A stretch of DNA of 64,000 nucleotides from Amyloporia xantha. Its lineage: Eukaryota > Basidiomycota > Agaricomycetes > Polyporales > Adustoporiaceae. Positions 11,407-24,097 of the stretch are shown here, piece by piece. Every line of letters begins with the position of its first letter. Position 1 is the stretch's first letter. A program made the translations under genes and the position numbers. Where the stretch lies: contig JAYKKR010000015.1 in the NCBI GenBank assembly GCA_036971615.1, forward strand, positions 62,001 through 126,000, written 5' to 3'. A model generated the notes under the pieces. That model made no database searches. It was not told the origin of the DNA and saw only the letters and a list, made by a program, of their open reading frames with translations.

Positions 11407-12474
11407 TCACTCCTTCCAAGGGTAGTCGAATTTCGGCTGATCTCTTCGTCTCCAGAGCTTCTTCCTGTCTCTTGTGTAAATTTCAAACACTAAGCAGTTG
11501 CAAAAACATCACTCACTTCTTCTTTGTGGAGGCATGTTCAGCAAAGATTTCTACACAGTGCTTTGACTTGAACTCCCGGATGAAACGAGGATCCCTGGAG
11601 AGTGAAGACGTTAGAACATGATAAAATCAACCGACAGTCCAATAATCACCAAAGCTCGCTGGCAATGCCAAGGTCTTTACAACAACGTGTCAGAGCATTG
11701 CTCTTGCAAGCTTCGGTAGCTGTCGAAACACCGCTAGGGTCGAAATACTCTTGCTCTCCCCGCGCTATCGCTACGAGTCTGTACCGCAAGTCAACTACCC
11801 ACGCAAGAACCGTCCACAACATGCAAACGTACCTTCCAAGACAGACCAAGGCATATTCTCTGCTGACAACCTTCGGTCCCACATGCGTCTCACTTCTCGG
11901 TGCCAGTCCCCAGCCTCCGGGGCCGAATGCCTTGTTCAGCACCCGTCGGTATTTTATCTCGGGAAGGTATAGGAGACCATCTGGTGCCTGTTCAGCGGTA
12001 ATGAAAAGAATAAAATGCATCCCTCGCACCAGGCTTGATTTCGACGTCGAGGGGATCAATGGGGGCCAACAGGATTTCCGAGACTTCTTTTTGGAAGGGC
12101 TCCGCGGAGAGTCCAAAGTAACTCTTCGACCAATCTGTGGGTGAAGCGTCTAGCCCAAGTGGCTGCCCATTTGTCTCTGAGCCGAAAGGCGACGCAAGGA
12201 CAGTCTGTGACGAGACCGAAGATGAAGGCACGGTCTCGGGCGACGTTGCCGGTGCTTGTGGAGGTGCAGCAAGCTCCTCCGCGATAGTCTCAGGATCTAC
12301 CTTTCCAACTGCAGTGCTCGCTTTTGCTGCTGGAGACTTCCATTTGGGCTGGGCAACCCTGCCTGGAGCTCCCGATCTAGGGGTAAAGGCTGGTGTAGTT
12401 GCATACGTTCTGGCGGGCGGGCGACATGATACACCCAGCTTAGGGAGGCGTCCAAACAGAACACGACTCGCCAT
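11407..12474 (-). CDS. MGM101: Mitochondrial genome maintenance protein Mgm101
   Basis: Mgm101 is a Rad52-related single-strand annealing protein needed to keep mitochondrial DNA. The chosen start at 12474 gives a basic, Ser/Arg-rich presequence ([20 protein letters not shown]) fitting import into mitochondria. A low-complexity linker leads to the conserved core: [98 protein letters not shown] and [20 protein letters not shown]. The end is [15 protein letters not shown]. Introns occur after EIKP, after CLGR, after IASELW and near the KKK run. The core matches the family over its whole length. Confidence 0.93.
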
Positions 12475-12733
12475 CCCAAGTTTCACCCAGAAAGTTTCGA
12501 GTGGTATGAAAGCAGGAATGAGGGGAACGTGAATCGTGACTGCCGCAATCACGGGAACACGTTACGCGACGCGAACGCACTATAACACGAGCGCTTAGCT
12601 TTCTTACCAGTACTGTCGTAGTACCTGATACCCACTAAACGCGGTTTGTCTTTGAATCCTGGGGGCGCCTTCATATCGTCTTGGTTCATTTTGTCGATAA
12701 TCTACAGGCAGTTATCTCTTACGAGCTGGTGCG

Positions 12734-15700
12734 ATGGACCCCTCAAGCTCCAAAGCTTCTGGCAGTGCCTCGAAATGGTCTCTGTCTATAAACACTTCCG
12801 GACTTCCTCCAAATGCGACCTCCCTGTCCGCGTCTGCAAGCGCGCCCATTCGCCCCTCCTCTAGGGTGTCTGCCAGACCACCTTCCAGTGCGTCCAGTAT
12901 CAGACCGTCAGCCAGTGCACCGATACGCCCATCACCAAGCGTATCTTCGCGTCCCTCTTCCAGTGCATTGTCTGCAAGGCCGTCCTCAAGTGCATCCACC
13001 CGACCGAGCTCCCGCCTCACGCAGCGGCCAGGGTCGCGAATTTCGCATCGCCCGGCTTCGAGACAGTCGTCGCGTCTGCTTCCGGAGTACAAAGCATTGG
13101 TCACGCAGGTTACTGGTCTTACAGCAGAGAATGACCAAGAGAACTTTCACACTGCTGTCGAATTTGTATCAAAAAACCTAGATCAGACGACTAGACCGTC
13201 TGGTAACGCTGACATATCTTCAGTGGAGAAGCATGTTTCTGGGTAAGCTTTATTACCGTGCGAGCATGGTAAGTAGGCTTACAGCTCTCAGTCATGTCCA
13301 GAAAGCTCGTATCAACTCTCATGATCTGCTCGCTACCGCACTCGAGACAGCGTATAGACGATTAAAGAGTCAAGCGCAGCAGAACACAGACTTCGATGCA
13401 GAGATTAAGGTACTTAGTTATTTACCAGCGGAATTTAACTATCATGCTTATTCCGGCGATCTACGGTCGCAAAGGTATCTCGTCTGCCTGATCATCTTCA
13501 ATTGCTGGTAACGATCCCCCGCATTTCTGAACGTGACTGGACTATTTACCCTGAATGTAGCTTACGCTCGCACAACCGCCCTCTCAAGAGACGATGAGGG
13601 CTGCTGAAGAGTTCCTGGACCAGATCAACAACCCACGGAAGCCGCCGCCTGGGTTGACTTGGAAGGATATATTGGCCGAAGAGCCGTTCGAAGGACAGCA
13701 CTGGGAGGGCGCGTATGGTCTCCCTCCTGGAAGCACCGTCGAGGATTGGGACACCCACAGCGGAGGAAGCACGCCTTCGCTTTCGCCTTTAGAAGATTCC
13801 GATGATGACTTGGACGACTCGTTGGCCTCATCAGAGATTCTCGAGCCTGTGCAAGTAGAGTCTGCCCCTGACCCAGCATTCAAAGCTGATCCTCCACACC
13901 ATCGCCGTGTCACATACGGGCACCGTCAAGATGTCGAGGAATTGCAGGCAAGACAATATTGGCGGGCGGAATGGCGCTCGAATATTTCGACTACACGACC
14001 GTTCAATATCGGAGATGCGTCAACTTTAGGTGAGGTGCAGGTTGATAGCCCAGAGGAGACAGTGATGCTGATAGTGGTAGGCCCGTCTATGCAGCGCGTT
14101 TTGGGAAAGAGGGCAACATTAACGATTGCTGGACCTGATAGAGAGGTAGAGTCATTGCCAGAGTGTTCCCTGTATATCGTCCTCAACCTTCGACAGAAAT
14201 ATATTTATGAACACGACGCCGTACGCGAAGTCCTCATGGGTCTACAAGGTCGTCGAAATATCATGATGACATGGGTGCATAGTGGCAGCGAAGGGTTTTC
14301 CTTCGTAGTCAGTATTCCGCCTACATATTCGAAGAGCACAGACTGATGATTCGTAGCCAAACCCCTCAACTCGGTTGCTGCACTTAACCGCAGCTACTCA
14401 GGCGTCTATTCTGGCATCGTTTGCCCGGACTGCGACGACGCTGGAACATCTGCGAAGATTTGTCTTGGCTATATATACTAAAGCCTCTAAAATCACATCT
14501 GACGGCGGCAGCATGGCGAAGCTTCCTCATTTGATCAGCATATACCGGAGAAACACACTTACTCTGGAGGCATTCTCGGCGGCTGTTGACTTCCAGGCAC
14601 GAGAGTTCAACAGCTGGTGTGCCTTCAAAGAGGAAGAGATATGCTTAGCACAAGCGGGTATTGGGCCACCCTTGATTGTGAGCTTGCTCAGTCTGGAGAA
14701 GGCTATCAGAGACAAGTTCTCTGCCACTTTCACGGTGATTCTCGACGTACTTCGAGGGGTTGTTCAACGGGCACTGCGAACACCAGAATCTTTGCAAGAG
14801 ATTTGGACCTTCCCGGATCTGTCTATGAGAGTCTCATCATCCACCTTCACCACTTTGCTTCTAGACTCGCTTTTACTCGCTGTACAAGATCACCTTTCTA
14901 TGGGCGATATAGTCACTTCGAATGCGATGATGCGGGTATTCGGCGATACCGCAGAGCCGGTCTGGAGCATGGTCGGCCGTTGGATGAAAGATGGCATGCC
15001 GGTCCGAGAGGTCGTGAATATCCATAAAAACGACGGAGCCGCAACCCTGGACGACGAATTCTTCGTCGAGGATAATGAGATGCCAATATTTGATCCTGAT
15101 TTCTGGGCGGATGGTTTCGTTCTGAAGGACCGCCAAGAAGAAGACAGCGAAACCAGACGCACGTCTGTACCGACGTTTCTGACCCATTTTGCGCAAAACA
15201 TTCTTGATGCTGGTAAAGCCATTGGACTTCTGCGCGCACTTGGCGCTTCGGCAGTGTTCGATCGCACAGCAGAACAAAACTGGATGACCGGCTGGCGGAC
15301 TTTCACAGCACTCCTCGAGTCGCCCCCAAACCCATTGGATATTTCCAATCCGACGCAAGGTGCTGCCGGCTCCTCTGCGCCACGAAACTTAGCTGTCACG
15401 TCCACGGACGAGTTGTCTAGCGTGATATACGATGAACTTTTGTTCCATACACAATGTGCTCAGGAGATGCTACAGAGGGTTCTTGTCGATGACTGTGATC
15501 TATGGTTGCACCTTTCAGCCATGGAAGACTTGTTCCTAATGAGAAGGGGTGATTCTATGTCTCGTTTTATTGACGTCTTGTTCTCTAGGGTACGAAATCA
15601 TGCTTTCCGACTTTTCAGATGGTGCTCAAGCTAAAGCACCTTGACTACAGATGGATAACAGGCAGGCATGGTCCGACTTCCACTTTCTGAATAGCGCATT

Positions 15701-16858
15701 TCGTGATGTCGCCGAGGCAAGCCCACAGAAATGGATTGATCCTTTCCTTGTGCGTATCTCACATAGAGGGGCCAAGGATAAATCTATTACTCGGACGGTG
15801 AGAGCCATCGACAATCTCTTCATCGAATATGCCGTCCCATTTCCCTTGACATACATATTTGGGCCTCGAGTAATGCAAATCTATTCGTCAATATTTTCTT
15901 TCATCCTTCAGATCCGCCGAGCCAAGAACGTGCTTGAGCGGATTCTGATACGTGGCGCTGTGGCCAATGTTCCTCACGCGGGCAGTGAGATGAAGGTGTT
16001 CTATGCCATCCGGAGTAGACTATCTTGGTTTGTGAAGTACGTTGATCTCTCCGCCATAAAATTGTGTTGCTCACGATACAGCCAGCACTTTGCTGAACTT
16101 CGTTGCAACCAATGTAAGAATTTTGCTTGCCGATTTATAATATGGAAGTAACAGTCTGGTCATAGGTGCTGCATGCTCAGATTGCAAACTTTCACAATGC
16201 ATTTCGACGAGCCAAATCCCTCAACGACATGATCCAGTTGCATGATGAACAGTAAGATTTCTCGAGTAGTTTATGAGGCTATTGCTCACGAGATGCCAGT
16301 CTCTCCAAGATTGAGGGGAGATGTCTCCTTCAGCGGAATGTGAGTATCTAATATTCAGTGTCTTGCGACAGTGTCTTGGCATTAACCATGTTTACGCAGA
16401 CTTCTGCATTTCAACGCGCAATAATATCCATCCTCGACATGACGATATATTTCAGTGACTGTTTCGTGGCATTTGCAGGGGACACGACGCACGACATCTC
16501 TCGACAGTCTATCCTCATAATGAAACGCCACCGCAGCCGTCGCGCTAGGCGTCAACGGAAGAATGTTGTCGGATTCTCGCAGTCATTGAGAGAAGCCGAT
16601 GACAGCTCGGAGAGCGACTCGGATCCTGACGAGGATATCGTCGATAGCAGCGCTCCCGAGCCGTCGTTTTCTTTGGCAATGTCCACCATCTCTCTGGAGG
16701 AGGAAAGCTTTGGAGAGCGACTAGACAAAATGTCGTCAGAGCTGGACGCCCTCGTACGCTTCATCAGACGCGGAGTGGAGAGCCTTGCGGCGGGCTCTGG
16801 AGAAGCAGCGTCGACGTTCGGTATATTCGCATTTGCATTGGAAGATTGGGATAGGTAA
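12734..16858 (+). CDS. Gamma-tubulin complex component, GCP5/6-like (Spc97/Spc98 family)
   Basis: The gene encodes a large subunit of the gamma-tubulin ring complex that nucleates microtubules. The first 120 residues are a repetitive Ser/Pro/Arg region (units like SARPSSSASTRPSS). A conserved N-terminal GCP part follows: NSHDLLATALETAYRRLK, LDQINNPRKPPPGLTWKDIL, EEPFEGQHWEGAYGLPPG and an acidic segment. The middle is a long open frame (14375-15634), with LDSLLLAVQDHLSMGDIVTS and MLQRVLVDDCDLWLHLSAME. The C-terminal GCP domain has RRGDSMSRFIDVLF, NRQAWSDFHFLNSAFRDV, QIANFHNAFRRAKSLNDMIQ and an ISILDMTIYFSDCFVAF helix. The tail is acidic and serine-rich. Many short introns are required. Assignment to GCP5 rather than GCP6 rests on the N-terminal motif and is less sure than the family. 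Confidence 0.82.
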
Positions 16859-17069
16859 AGGCAGAAGGTTGTCCTGATGAAAAGGAGTATCATACACGGA
16901 ATGTATATCATGATCCGAGGCTACAGTCAACATGTGCTACAAGTGTGCAGAAGGGAAAAGCGATTCTCGAAAGAAATACAAAGATCAGATGTTCACCATA
17001 TAACATAAGCTAAGTTAGGGCAAATCCAGCACGTCGGGTAAAAATCAGTCATAGCTTGAAGTGAATTTG

Positions 17070-18477
17070 TTAAATTACGCTTTGTCCTCCTCTGCGGTCG
17101 ACCCTTCTGTTTATTCCTCCGAGTAAAATTTTGATAATCAATTCGGCGTTTAGTTGTGACCCAGTGTATGGCGTGGTGTCCACGATATCGCGTATGCCAT
17201 ATGTCTGGCTCAGTCCGTTGTCCAGTTCATTGAGGAAAGCAGTTGCCTCAGGACTGTTCCCAATCTGCACGAATTGAATTCCAACCTGATTTTGACGAAG
17301 GTGAGCTATGCAGCTTCTTTGAGGTCATCTCAACCACTGTCTCACCTGAGAGAGTGGGAAATTGTGAGCATCTAAGCGTCTGGCTGCCGCCACAATGACT
17401 TCCTCGGGGTCATCAGCTAGTAGGCAATGTGAGTTTCGCACAAATAATGACAGAAATAGTGACATACTGGGTGCGCCATCAGTGATCACAATATAATTGA
17501 CGGGTTTGATAGCTTTCATTGCCTTCGGATCGCCTGCCTCCATACGAGCCTTGGCATGCTCAAGGTTGTCCAGATAATACAACAACAAAGTCTCGAGTTT
17601 CTCGCCTATCGGCGTAATTCCGCCAGGCCTGACGTGGTCGAATAATCGCCTCACAAGGTCTGAATCCTGTAAATGAATGAGTTCAGCACAGAGTCATCAT
17701 ATGCAAACAACAGTGCAGCCCACCTTCAAATTATTCCCGACATGTCTATTGTTTAGGAAACAGACATCGATCCCGTCAGCATCGTACTTGGACGCTATGT
17801 CTGCCAATGCAGCAAGTGCATCTCTCGCCTATAAAAAGAGAGATCATTACACTTGGCGCGGAAATTAGGGAACCGATGCGAACCTCGTGCCATCGGGAAC
17901 CCTCCATAGAGCCAGAGTCATCAACAATGATCACAGTGTTATATCTCCTCAACGTGTCCAAAGCATTCTCCACGCTGTTTTGCCGCATAGGCCTCCGTAA
18001 AGCCTCTGCCCGTTCTGCAGATGACAACTGTGGCGCTCCTTCCGATGGTATAACCGAGTGCCGTTGCGTCTCCGGAGCCTGCAGATTGGGTCGCCCGGCT
18101 GCAGGACTGTTCCAGCTGTTCCGTCTGACACCATGATCGCTTGGCGGGGGAACAGCGAGCGAATTTGGGCTGAGAAATCCCGCATTGTCCGCGATCGCCA
18201 CAGAGTATGGTGGAGGTACAGAATCGCGATTGGGGGCACGAGGCGTTGATGCCAACGCTGACCTGCTTCGACGATGCGTGCTTGAGGTAGGTACACCTAA
18301 AGAGTTCGAGTCGGCAGCTGGAGGTGCACGGGTAGTGGCACGTCTGTGGACTGCGCCGCTGCTGCCTTTGCTATCATCATGATCACTGGCGGTCCAGAGT
18401 GCCTTTGGTTTCGATATCGAGTCAGTGGAGCTAATGGTGTTTGACCGCGAGGCTGCTTTAGAAGAGTTGTTGCCCAT
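17070..18477 (-). CDS. VWA-domain protein with N-myristoylation signal
   Basis: The upstream frame contains an ATG at 18477 that gives MGNNSSKAASRS, a textbook glycine-2/serine-6 myristoylation signal, which is why this start was chosen. About 150 Ser/Pro-rich residues follow. The rest is a von Willebrand factor A domain. The metal-ion-dependent adhesion site is complete: DDSGSMEG, the threonine in GGITPIGEKLE, and the aspartate in IVITDGAPSDDPEEV. Other domain pieces are RDALAALADIASKYDADGID, RRLDAHNFPLSQVGIQFVQI and DTTPYTGSQLNAELIIKILL. At least five exons are joined by short introns. Similar VWA-only proteins are common in fungi without a known role; membrane association is inferred from the N-terminus. 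Confidence 0.82.
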
Positions 18478-19002
18478 GGCAGTCGTCGAATGTTCACGCA
18501 GCACAGAGGGTGCAAGTTGTCTTTCTTAAGTACCCATGATGCACAGACCGTCAGGCGCCCCCCTATATCGAAGGTTCACCCTATAAATTTCTGTGGCGAT
18601 GCTGCTGCATAGGATAACGCCCAATCGATATTCCGCTGCTCATGCGGCCGGTCTGGCGACAGGCTCATGCGACTAGCAAGGTGTACTTGAAACAGGCGGA
18701 GGCGGTGGCGGTGTCACACATTGGTATATCAGAGTGCGTAGCGTGATCGTTATCTAACATTGTTCTACGTCAGTTCTGGTAGTTACAACCAATCTGGCAG
18801 TACATAAGCTTAAGGTGAGGCAGTTCGAAGCTGTGATCTTTTGTTCCACCGCGGAGGAGCCGTTTCCATACTGAATTCTACTTACTCTTCATGAAATAGT
18901 GTCGAATATCGGTTTGTACAGGACGAACGATAGCAGCTCCCATTGATAAGACATTACCTCGGTGACAGAGCGAAGGTATTAATGAATTACAACCCAGTAA
19001 TA
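18478..19002. other. Intergenic gap
   Basis: About 525 bp upstream of the VWA gene and downstream of the PCI gene, both on the minus strand. It must hold the VWA promoter. No further gene or repeat was recognised. Confidence 0.4.
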
Positions 19003-20731
19003 CTAGTACAGGGAGGCGTACGGTGATGGGCGGTCCGCTAGCTTCGGGAATGCATTGGTATTCGCCAAGACAACCATCTGCTTCTCGTGCGATATATAAC
19101 CCCTCATGAAGCCCTTGTAGACCATGTTGGCGACATAGCACTCCGCCTCTTCCTGGGATACGTCCATGCCCGCTATTTGCAGCGAGGAGTGGAACAAGGA
19201 TAGTGGTATTCGTGTTCCTTTTTGCGATGCGGCCCACCTGGACAGTCCGTGAGCACCCATTAGTGATCAGACGCACTGAGTCGAGGCTAGTAGGAATGGA
19301 GACGTACACACGGCGGAACAGGCTCCGAATGCACAACTCACGCGCTCGCTCAAGCGTCAGCCACAGGTTCAGATCCACAAGCCGCCGCTCGGACCTGTCT
19401 AGAGCAGAGTCATACGCTCTGATATCCCCTGTCCGGATAGCAGAGACAAAAGGGGCAAACAGATCATCGAGCACCGGAAAACGATCCAGAAGTTCGCGGG
19501 AGGGAAGATGCCCACGTAATATACGTAGAGGGATGAGGTATGCCAATATTCGCCTGGGATTATAATATTAGCGAGAACTAAGATACTAATCAGGACTGCG
19601 GTGCAACCGACTCTTGGTTCCTGTGAGCAAGTGTATAACAGTTATAGAACGCATTGGTCAGCTCCTGCTCAGCCTAGGCACGGTCAATAACTCAGAGGGG
19701 GCGGATGTGTAAGGCGGACACACTTTCGCGAAGTCTTCGTTCAGGAAACCGAGCATGCCTATGTAGTACCTGTATGTGACCTGCGCACATTCAGAGCCGC
19801 AAATTGATAGCTAGCTTGTCAACTCACCTGATGTGAACGTGGATATGCGGATAATGGGGGGATGTCTGGATTGGCATCGATAGCGCGGAGGATGTTTTTA
19901 GACAAAGATATTCGTTTCACCTAAATCACGATCGTGGAAGTGCGGTAGAACGAGACTGAAGTGTACGTACACGAAAGTAGCATTTCAGAATTAGGCCCAC
20001 AACGTAGTAGACTCCCCATTTACGGGACTCTTGGTATGGCGACTGTCTAAGCGGACCCCTTAATACAACTCACTGGAGACAATCGGTTTCACATCACCTG
20101 TCAGTCACGCAGTTTGAGAATGCTTTGCTGATGATTCGCGCTGCCTCTTCCATGTTAGCAGTCCCTTCCAGACCTCTCGCACTTGCATCCAGGTCTGCCT
20201 GAAAATTACAAGGGGTGAACACCGATGAAGAGCCCTGTAGTCAGCAACATACATCAAACGCCAAGTCTCGCAAGTCTCGCAGAATTGAGAACAAGGCGGG
20301 CAGAGTCCATCCGCTGTTCACAGAAAAGTAGCGCAGGAACAAACTGGCCACAGAGCGTGAAATCATTTAAAACTCGAAGAATTTGCACAGATCCTCACTT
20401 ACGACACGAGTGTGCATTCCTCCCTGAATGCCTCTATAGCGCGTTTCTTGGCGCAGCGACTGACTACTAACACGTAGTGTATGGCAATTTCATCCCAAGG
20501 ACCTCTCATGCTGCCTTCGTAGTGCGCCAGTGATTGTCTCTGAGCTTCTCTGAGTAAGAGCACAACAGTATCGAGATAATAATAGAAACATACTGTCGGG
20601 TTTCTAAACTCTTTCGCCAACTGCTTCCCGTGTTCACTAGTCGGTTTGAGGAGGTAGGCTAGCTCTGGCCCCTTTTCTTCCTCTAAAGCCTCGGCGATTT
20701 GGGTGAGAAATGTTGAAAACCGGATTGCCAT
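19003..20731 (-). CDS. PCI-domain protein of the CSN12/Thp1/PCID2 family
   Basis: This family includes the PCI subunits of TREX-2 mRNA export and Csn12 of the COP9-related complex. The first plausible ATG is at 20731 (MAIRFSTFLTQIAEALEEE). The frame is open further upstream, but only to a GTG. Exons then give LAYLLKPTSEHGKQLAKEF, RNPTRQSLAHYEGSMRGPWD, IAIHYVLVVSRCAKKRAIEA and several helix-rich pieces. The C-terminal PCI/winged-helix region has YLIPLRILRGHLPSRELLD, RLVDLNLWLTLERARELCI, IPLSLFHSSLQIAGMDVSQE and YKGFMRGYISHEKQMVVLA, ending NAFPKLADRPSPYASLY. The GYISHEKQ...NAFP ending is characteristic of the family. About ten exons are needed and several middle boundaries were inferred. CSN12 and PCID2 orthologues cannot be told apart by eye. 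Confidence 0.82.
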
Positions 20732-21208
20732 GAAGTATGCGTCGCTTCCAGTATACCCAGTTCCATAGACTGAAATATACGGTTCAAGATGATGGGTCAC
20801 TATTACAGTGAGCAGAGGGACTTGAGGAGAAGAACTTCTACACTGTTCAGTTCTACAGAACGACGCTTCCGCGCCTTCATCATGTGATGCGCGTCAAGCG
20901 CCGAGAAGCGCTGTTATCATATGCCAATATGATTGGCCACAGAACGACGACGCTTTGAACTAGTCCATAGACATCTCAACTTCACATCCGTCTCGTCTCT
21001 GTGTGTCGCCACCAATATTCATTCATACAAAGGTAGTAAGTGCTTTATGTGGTCCAAATAAAGGCGTTTCCAGCCACGATATGGTCTAACATGCGAATTG
21101 TCCCATAAGAGGCCTGCCAAAACCTTTGAACTATCAACTAGGCCTCGAGGATTTTGCGGATGAGAGATATAAGTATGAATGCGCTAGCTGTGGTCCGCAT
21201 GGACTGAT
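20732..21208. promoter_or_regulatory. Divergent gap upstream of PCI gene and hypothetical plus-strand gene
   Basis: About 477 bp with no convincing coding frame. It is the only room for promoters of the two flanking divergent genes. A possible untranslated leader or intron remnant near 21000-21060 could not be confirmed. Confidence 0.35.
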
Positions 21209-22259
21209 ATGGCCGCCTCGCACTCTGGTCGTGGTCGGAACGTGTACCGTACTCTCGCAATGGTAGAAGCGGCTCGAAGTGTGCATTGGTGGACCTGCAG
21301 CACCGAGGTGCTTTACTACACCAACTTCCTCATGGCGTACAGTCGACATCAAGACACGGGGCCACTGCCGTCTTGTTTCATACGACATAAAGCGCCTGTA
21401 CTTTACTGGCATATCCACCTCTCGTCCAGCCCACTTAAGTCTCTGCTCTTTCAACGGGTTGCCGAAGGCTACGCCGTCTATGCATCGACTCAACTCCTTG
21501 TGGCGGCTGCTACTCCTTCTCTTTCCTTCAGACGTCCTTCGACCGACGGGTCATCGCTTGCTCTGCCTTTGGCTGTTCTTCAAACGCAAACTCAGAAGGT
21601 CAAGTTGGACAGAGAGTTCATGCAGACGAAGGGACTCTGGGCTACATGACGGCTTGATGAGACCTGGGGGCCTTGACAAGGCACTCAAATTTCACGATGG
21701 GCAGAATGAGCACCAGCAGGACATGATTTTCTGCAGCAAAGAACCTATGATATCGCGCCCTGGCCCTTCCTCGGAACGCCTCTCTCCAAGCCGCCCGCCG
21801 GTCGAGTCCGTCGTACTATCAGAGTCGCTGTATGACGGCCAGCGCACTCACCCGTACTCTGTGTCAGTCGGAAATGCTGGGTTGCAATCATCAATCGACA
21901 TCGGTCTCACCACGTTCGGGGATTACAGCACCCATGACCTGAACACCAGTGATGAAGATCACCATGCACCTTTGTCTCGCGCCTCATCTCGTGTATCAGC
22001 ACACAGACGTTACCGAGGTACGACGGAGATCCTTTCCGCATCGACCTCCAGCAGGGCTTTTATTGGCTCTCGGTCGCAGACGCGTTCGCCTGCGATTTCC
22101 CATAATCAGTCTCGTCTGTCCAAGACGTCTCTCTCATTCAAGACGCCGTCGCCTACACTCGGTGCACTGAGCTTACCGATGTCTCCTAGGGCTAGACGTG
22201 CCCAAAAGGTTTACCCGATATTGTCAGTCAAGAGATACGATAGGAACATTGTTCTGTAA
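21209..22259 (+). CDS. Hypothetical protein, tentative two-exon model
   Basis: Two overlapping frames look coding in codon choice. The first runs from the ATG at 21209 (MAASHSGRGRNVYRTLAMVE) and the second ends at 22259. A canonical intron from 21599 (GTCAAG) to 21719 (CAG) would join them in phase, giving about 310 residues. The second part is Ser-rich and probably disordered (DEDHHAPLSRASSRVSAHRR; SLSFKTPSPTLGALSLPM). No domain was recognised. Its last 49 bp overlap, tail to tail, the coding end of the STIMATE-like gene on the other strand. Both the splice and the reality of the gene need transcript evidence. Confidence 0.4.
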
Positions 22260-23613
22260 GGCGCGGGCGGGGGCGAGCGCCGTCTCCGCGCTGGCCGCGG
22301 GGACGTGCTCTTCGTCCGTGCGGAGCTGGACAGGAGGGACATACTCGGAGAGGCACTCGCGTGCCTGCTGCCGCCGCTACTGCTGCTGCTGCCAACGAGA
22401 CTGGGCGGGTACGCGTGCATCGCGAGGGCTTCTGTGCCGGGGGGTATGTCGATCGGTTTCGGCATGGGCGTGGTCGAGCCGGAGCCGGTCACGGTGGCTG
22501 TGCCGGAGCTGAAGGACTTGGGCTCGTCGAGGGGCGTACGCGGTGGGCGCGAGGGCGAGAGGGAGCGCGAGCGGGGGTTCTCGATGTCGTGGCGGGCGGG
22601 AAGGGTATCGTCGTCCGAGTCGTCTGAGGAGAGGGACGCGCGGAAGAGAGGCTCGGTGGCGCCGTCGAGGGAGGAGCGGGGTGTTGTGGTGGGGAGGGCG
22701 ACGGCGGCGGCTTGGGAGGACTTGACGATGGAGTCGATAAGCCAGAATTGGAGGATGTTCATCATGATGGGGAAGAGGCCCATGGTGCTGGTGTGGGATC
22801 GGTAAGTTCTTGCGCGGGTGCAAAGAGGGAGCGTTATGGTGTACGTACAAGATGACCTGCAGGGCGTCGCTAGGACCCAGGAAGTCGAGTAGCCATTCGC
22901 CTAGTTTGAAAATGCCGGGCCACGCCGCGAAGAGAGCGACAACGAGCCCCTTCATGGCCAGCAAGGAGAAGACGTAGACGGTCGCCTGCCGCAACCAGTA
23001 GAGGAAGGAAGGTGGAGTGCCATACTGTCCGGACTCGAAGCCTTTGAAATGACACTTCTCACTGAGCAGCCAAGTGAATAGCTGCAAGACGAAGTAGATG
23101 ACGCCAACACCTGACGGAACGAGTAAGAAGGGAACCGATCGAGGAACGCACTCGACGTACCGATGGTAGTGTCAACGAGGATGTTCAGGAAGTAGAATAC
23201 ACATGCATTCCCGGATGATAGATGGGCAACAACGCCGGATATGAGCACATTCACGCCGTGCACGATGAGTTGGCCAACGACTTGCTTGGAGACGTCGAAC
23301 AACCTATATAGGATCGGAGAATGCGTACCGGTGGTCGTTCAGCGAGCCGCTCAGCCGCAACGATGTGCAGAGGACGAACCATATACGCCACGGACGCTTT
23401 GGAGACTCCCTATGTCGCTTGAATATGAGCGATGAGATGACGAGAATGCCCATGAGACCCTGTGTGATCTACGCATGCCAGTGAGAATGGGTGATAGAAG
23501 CCGAGGGTGGTGGGTTGGCATACCAGAGCCGTAGGACCGAGCAGCCGACATGATCGTCTGTCGACATCGGGGAGTTCGTCGAGCAGACGGTGCGGGATGT
23601 CGGACATGGACAT
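22211..23613 (-). CDS. STIMATE/TMEM110-like multi-pass membrane protein
   Basis: The human relative STIMATE regulates store-operated calcium entry at ER-plasma membrane contacts; fungal members are vacuolar or ER membrane proteins. Start 23613 gives MSMSDIPHRLLDELPDVDRR. Spliced exons then give GLMGILVISSLIFKRHRE, SPKRPWRIWLFDVSKQVVGQ, LIVHGVNVLISGVVAHLSSG, NACVFYFLNILVDTTIG and a segment with CHFKGFESGQYGTPPSFLYW. Further membrane helices are LRQATVYVFSLLAMKGLVVA, GIFKLGEWLLDFLGPSDALQ and MGLFPIMMNILQFWLIDSIV. A Ser/Pro-rich cytosolic tail of about 170 residues follows, ending YLLTDNIG. The WLFDVSKQ...FWLIDS signature and helix order match the family. Confidence 0.85.
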
Positions 23614-24097
23614 GGAGGAGAGAAAGTGAGAATGAGAGTGTGGGATCGTCCAGCGAGCTGGAGGGTGGGATGGTGAGCTCGGTGGAGGTGCACACAGGCC
23701 ATATGCGGAACGTCCCGCCTCTCGGCGTCTCCACGCTCAGTTTCAGATCTTACAGTAGATCATCTGCAGTCGGTGAGGATTTGGTGTTCCGTATTCACAG
23801 ATTATCGGAACGCGAACTCGGATTGACACGAGATGTAGATTGTATACAGTAGCTATATAATAAGTACCCAAATGACCTTGAGAGAAATAAGAGATCCAGC
23901 TGCCAGTCAAACCACACAACACGAACACATTGCAAAGCTGAGCGGACATCAGCATAACTGATAGCGATATAGATACAGTCGGCGTGAGTCCCAAGGCGAT
24001 CAGAGGTAAGCATGAAAGTTGAATATGGGAGGGAATCGGGATAGAGGGACACGAAATCCGAAATAAGACTGCACGACAAGGGCCCAGGAAACTGACA
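23614..24097. other. Intergenic gap
   Basis: About 484 bp between the STIMATE-like start and the Uds1 stop, both on the minus strand. It is comparatively AT-rich, with no recognised gene. Confidence 0.4.

Noticed and set aside
20732..20800. Extended N-terminus for the PCI protein
   Set aside because: The upstream frame reaches only a GTG codon. The ATG at 20731 gives a sensible start.
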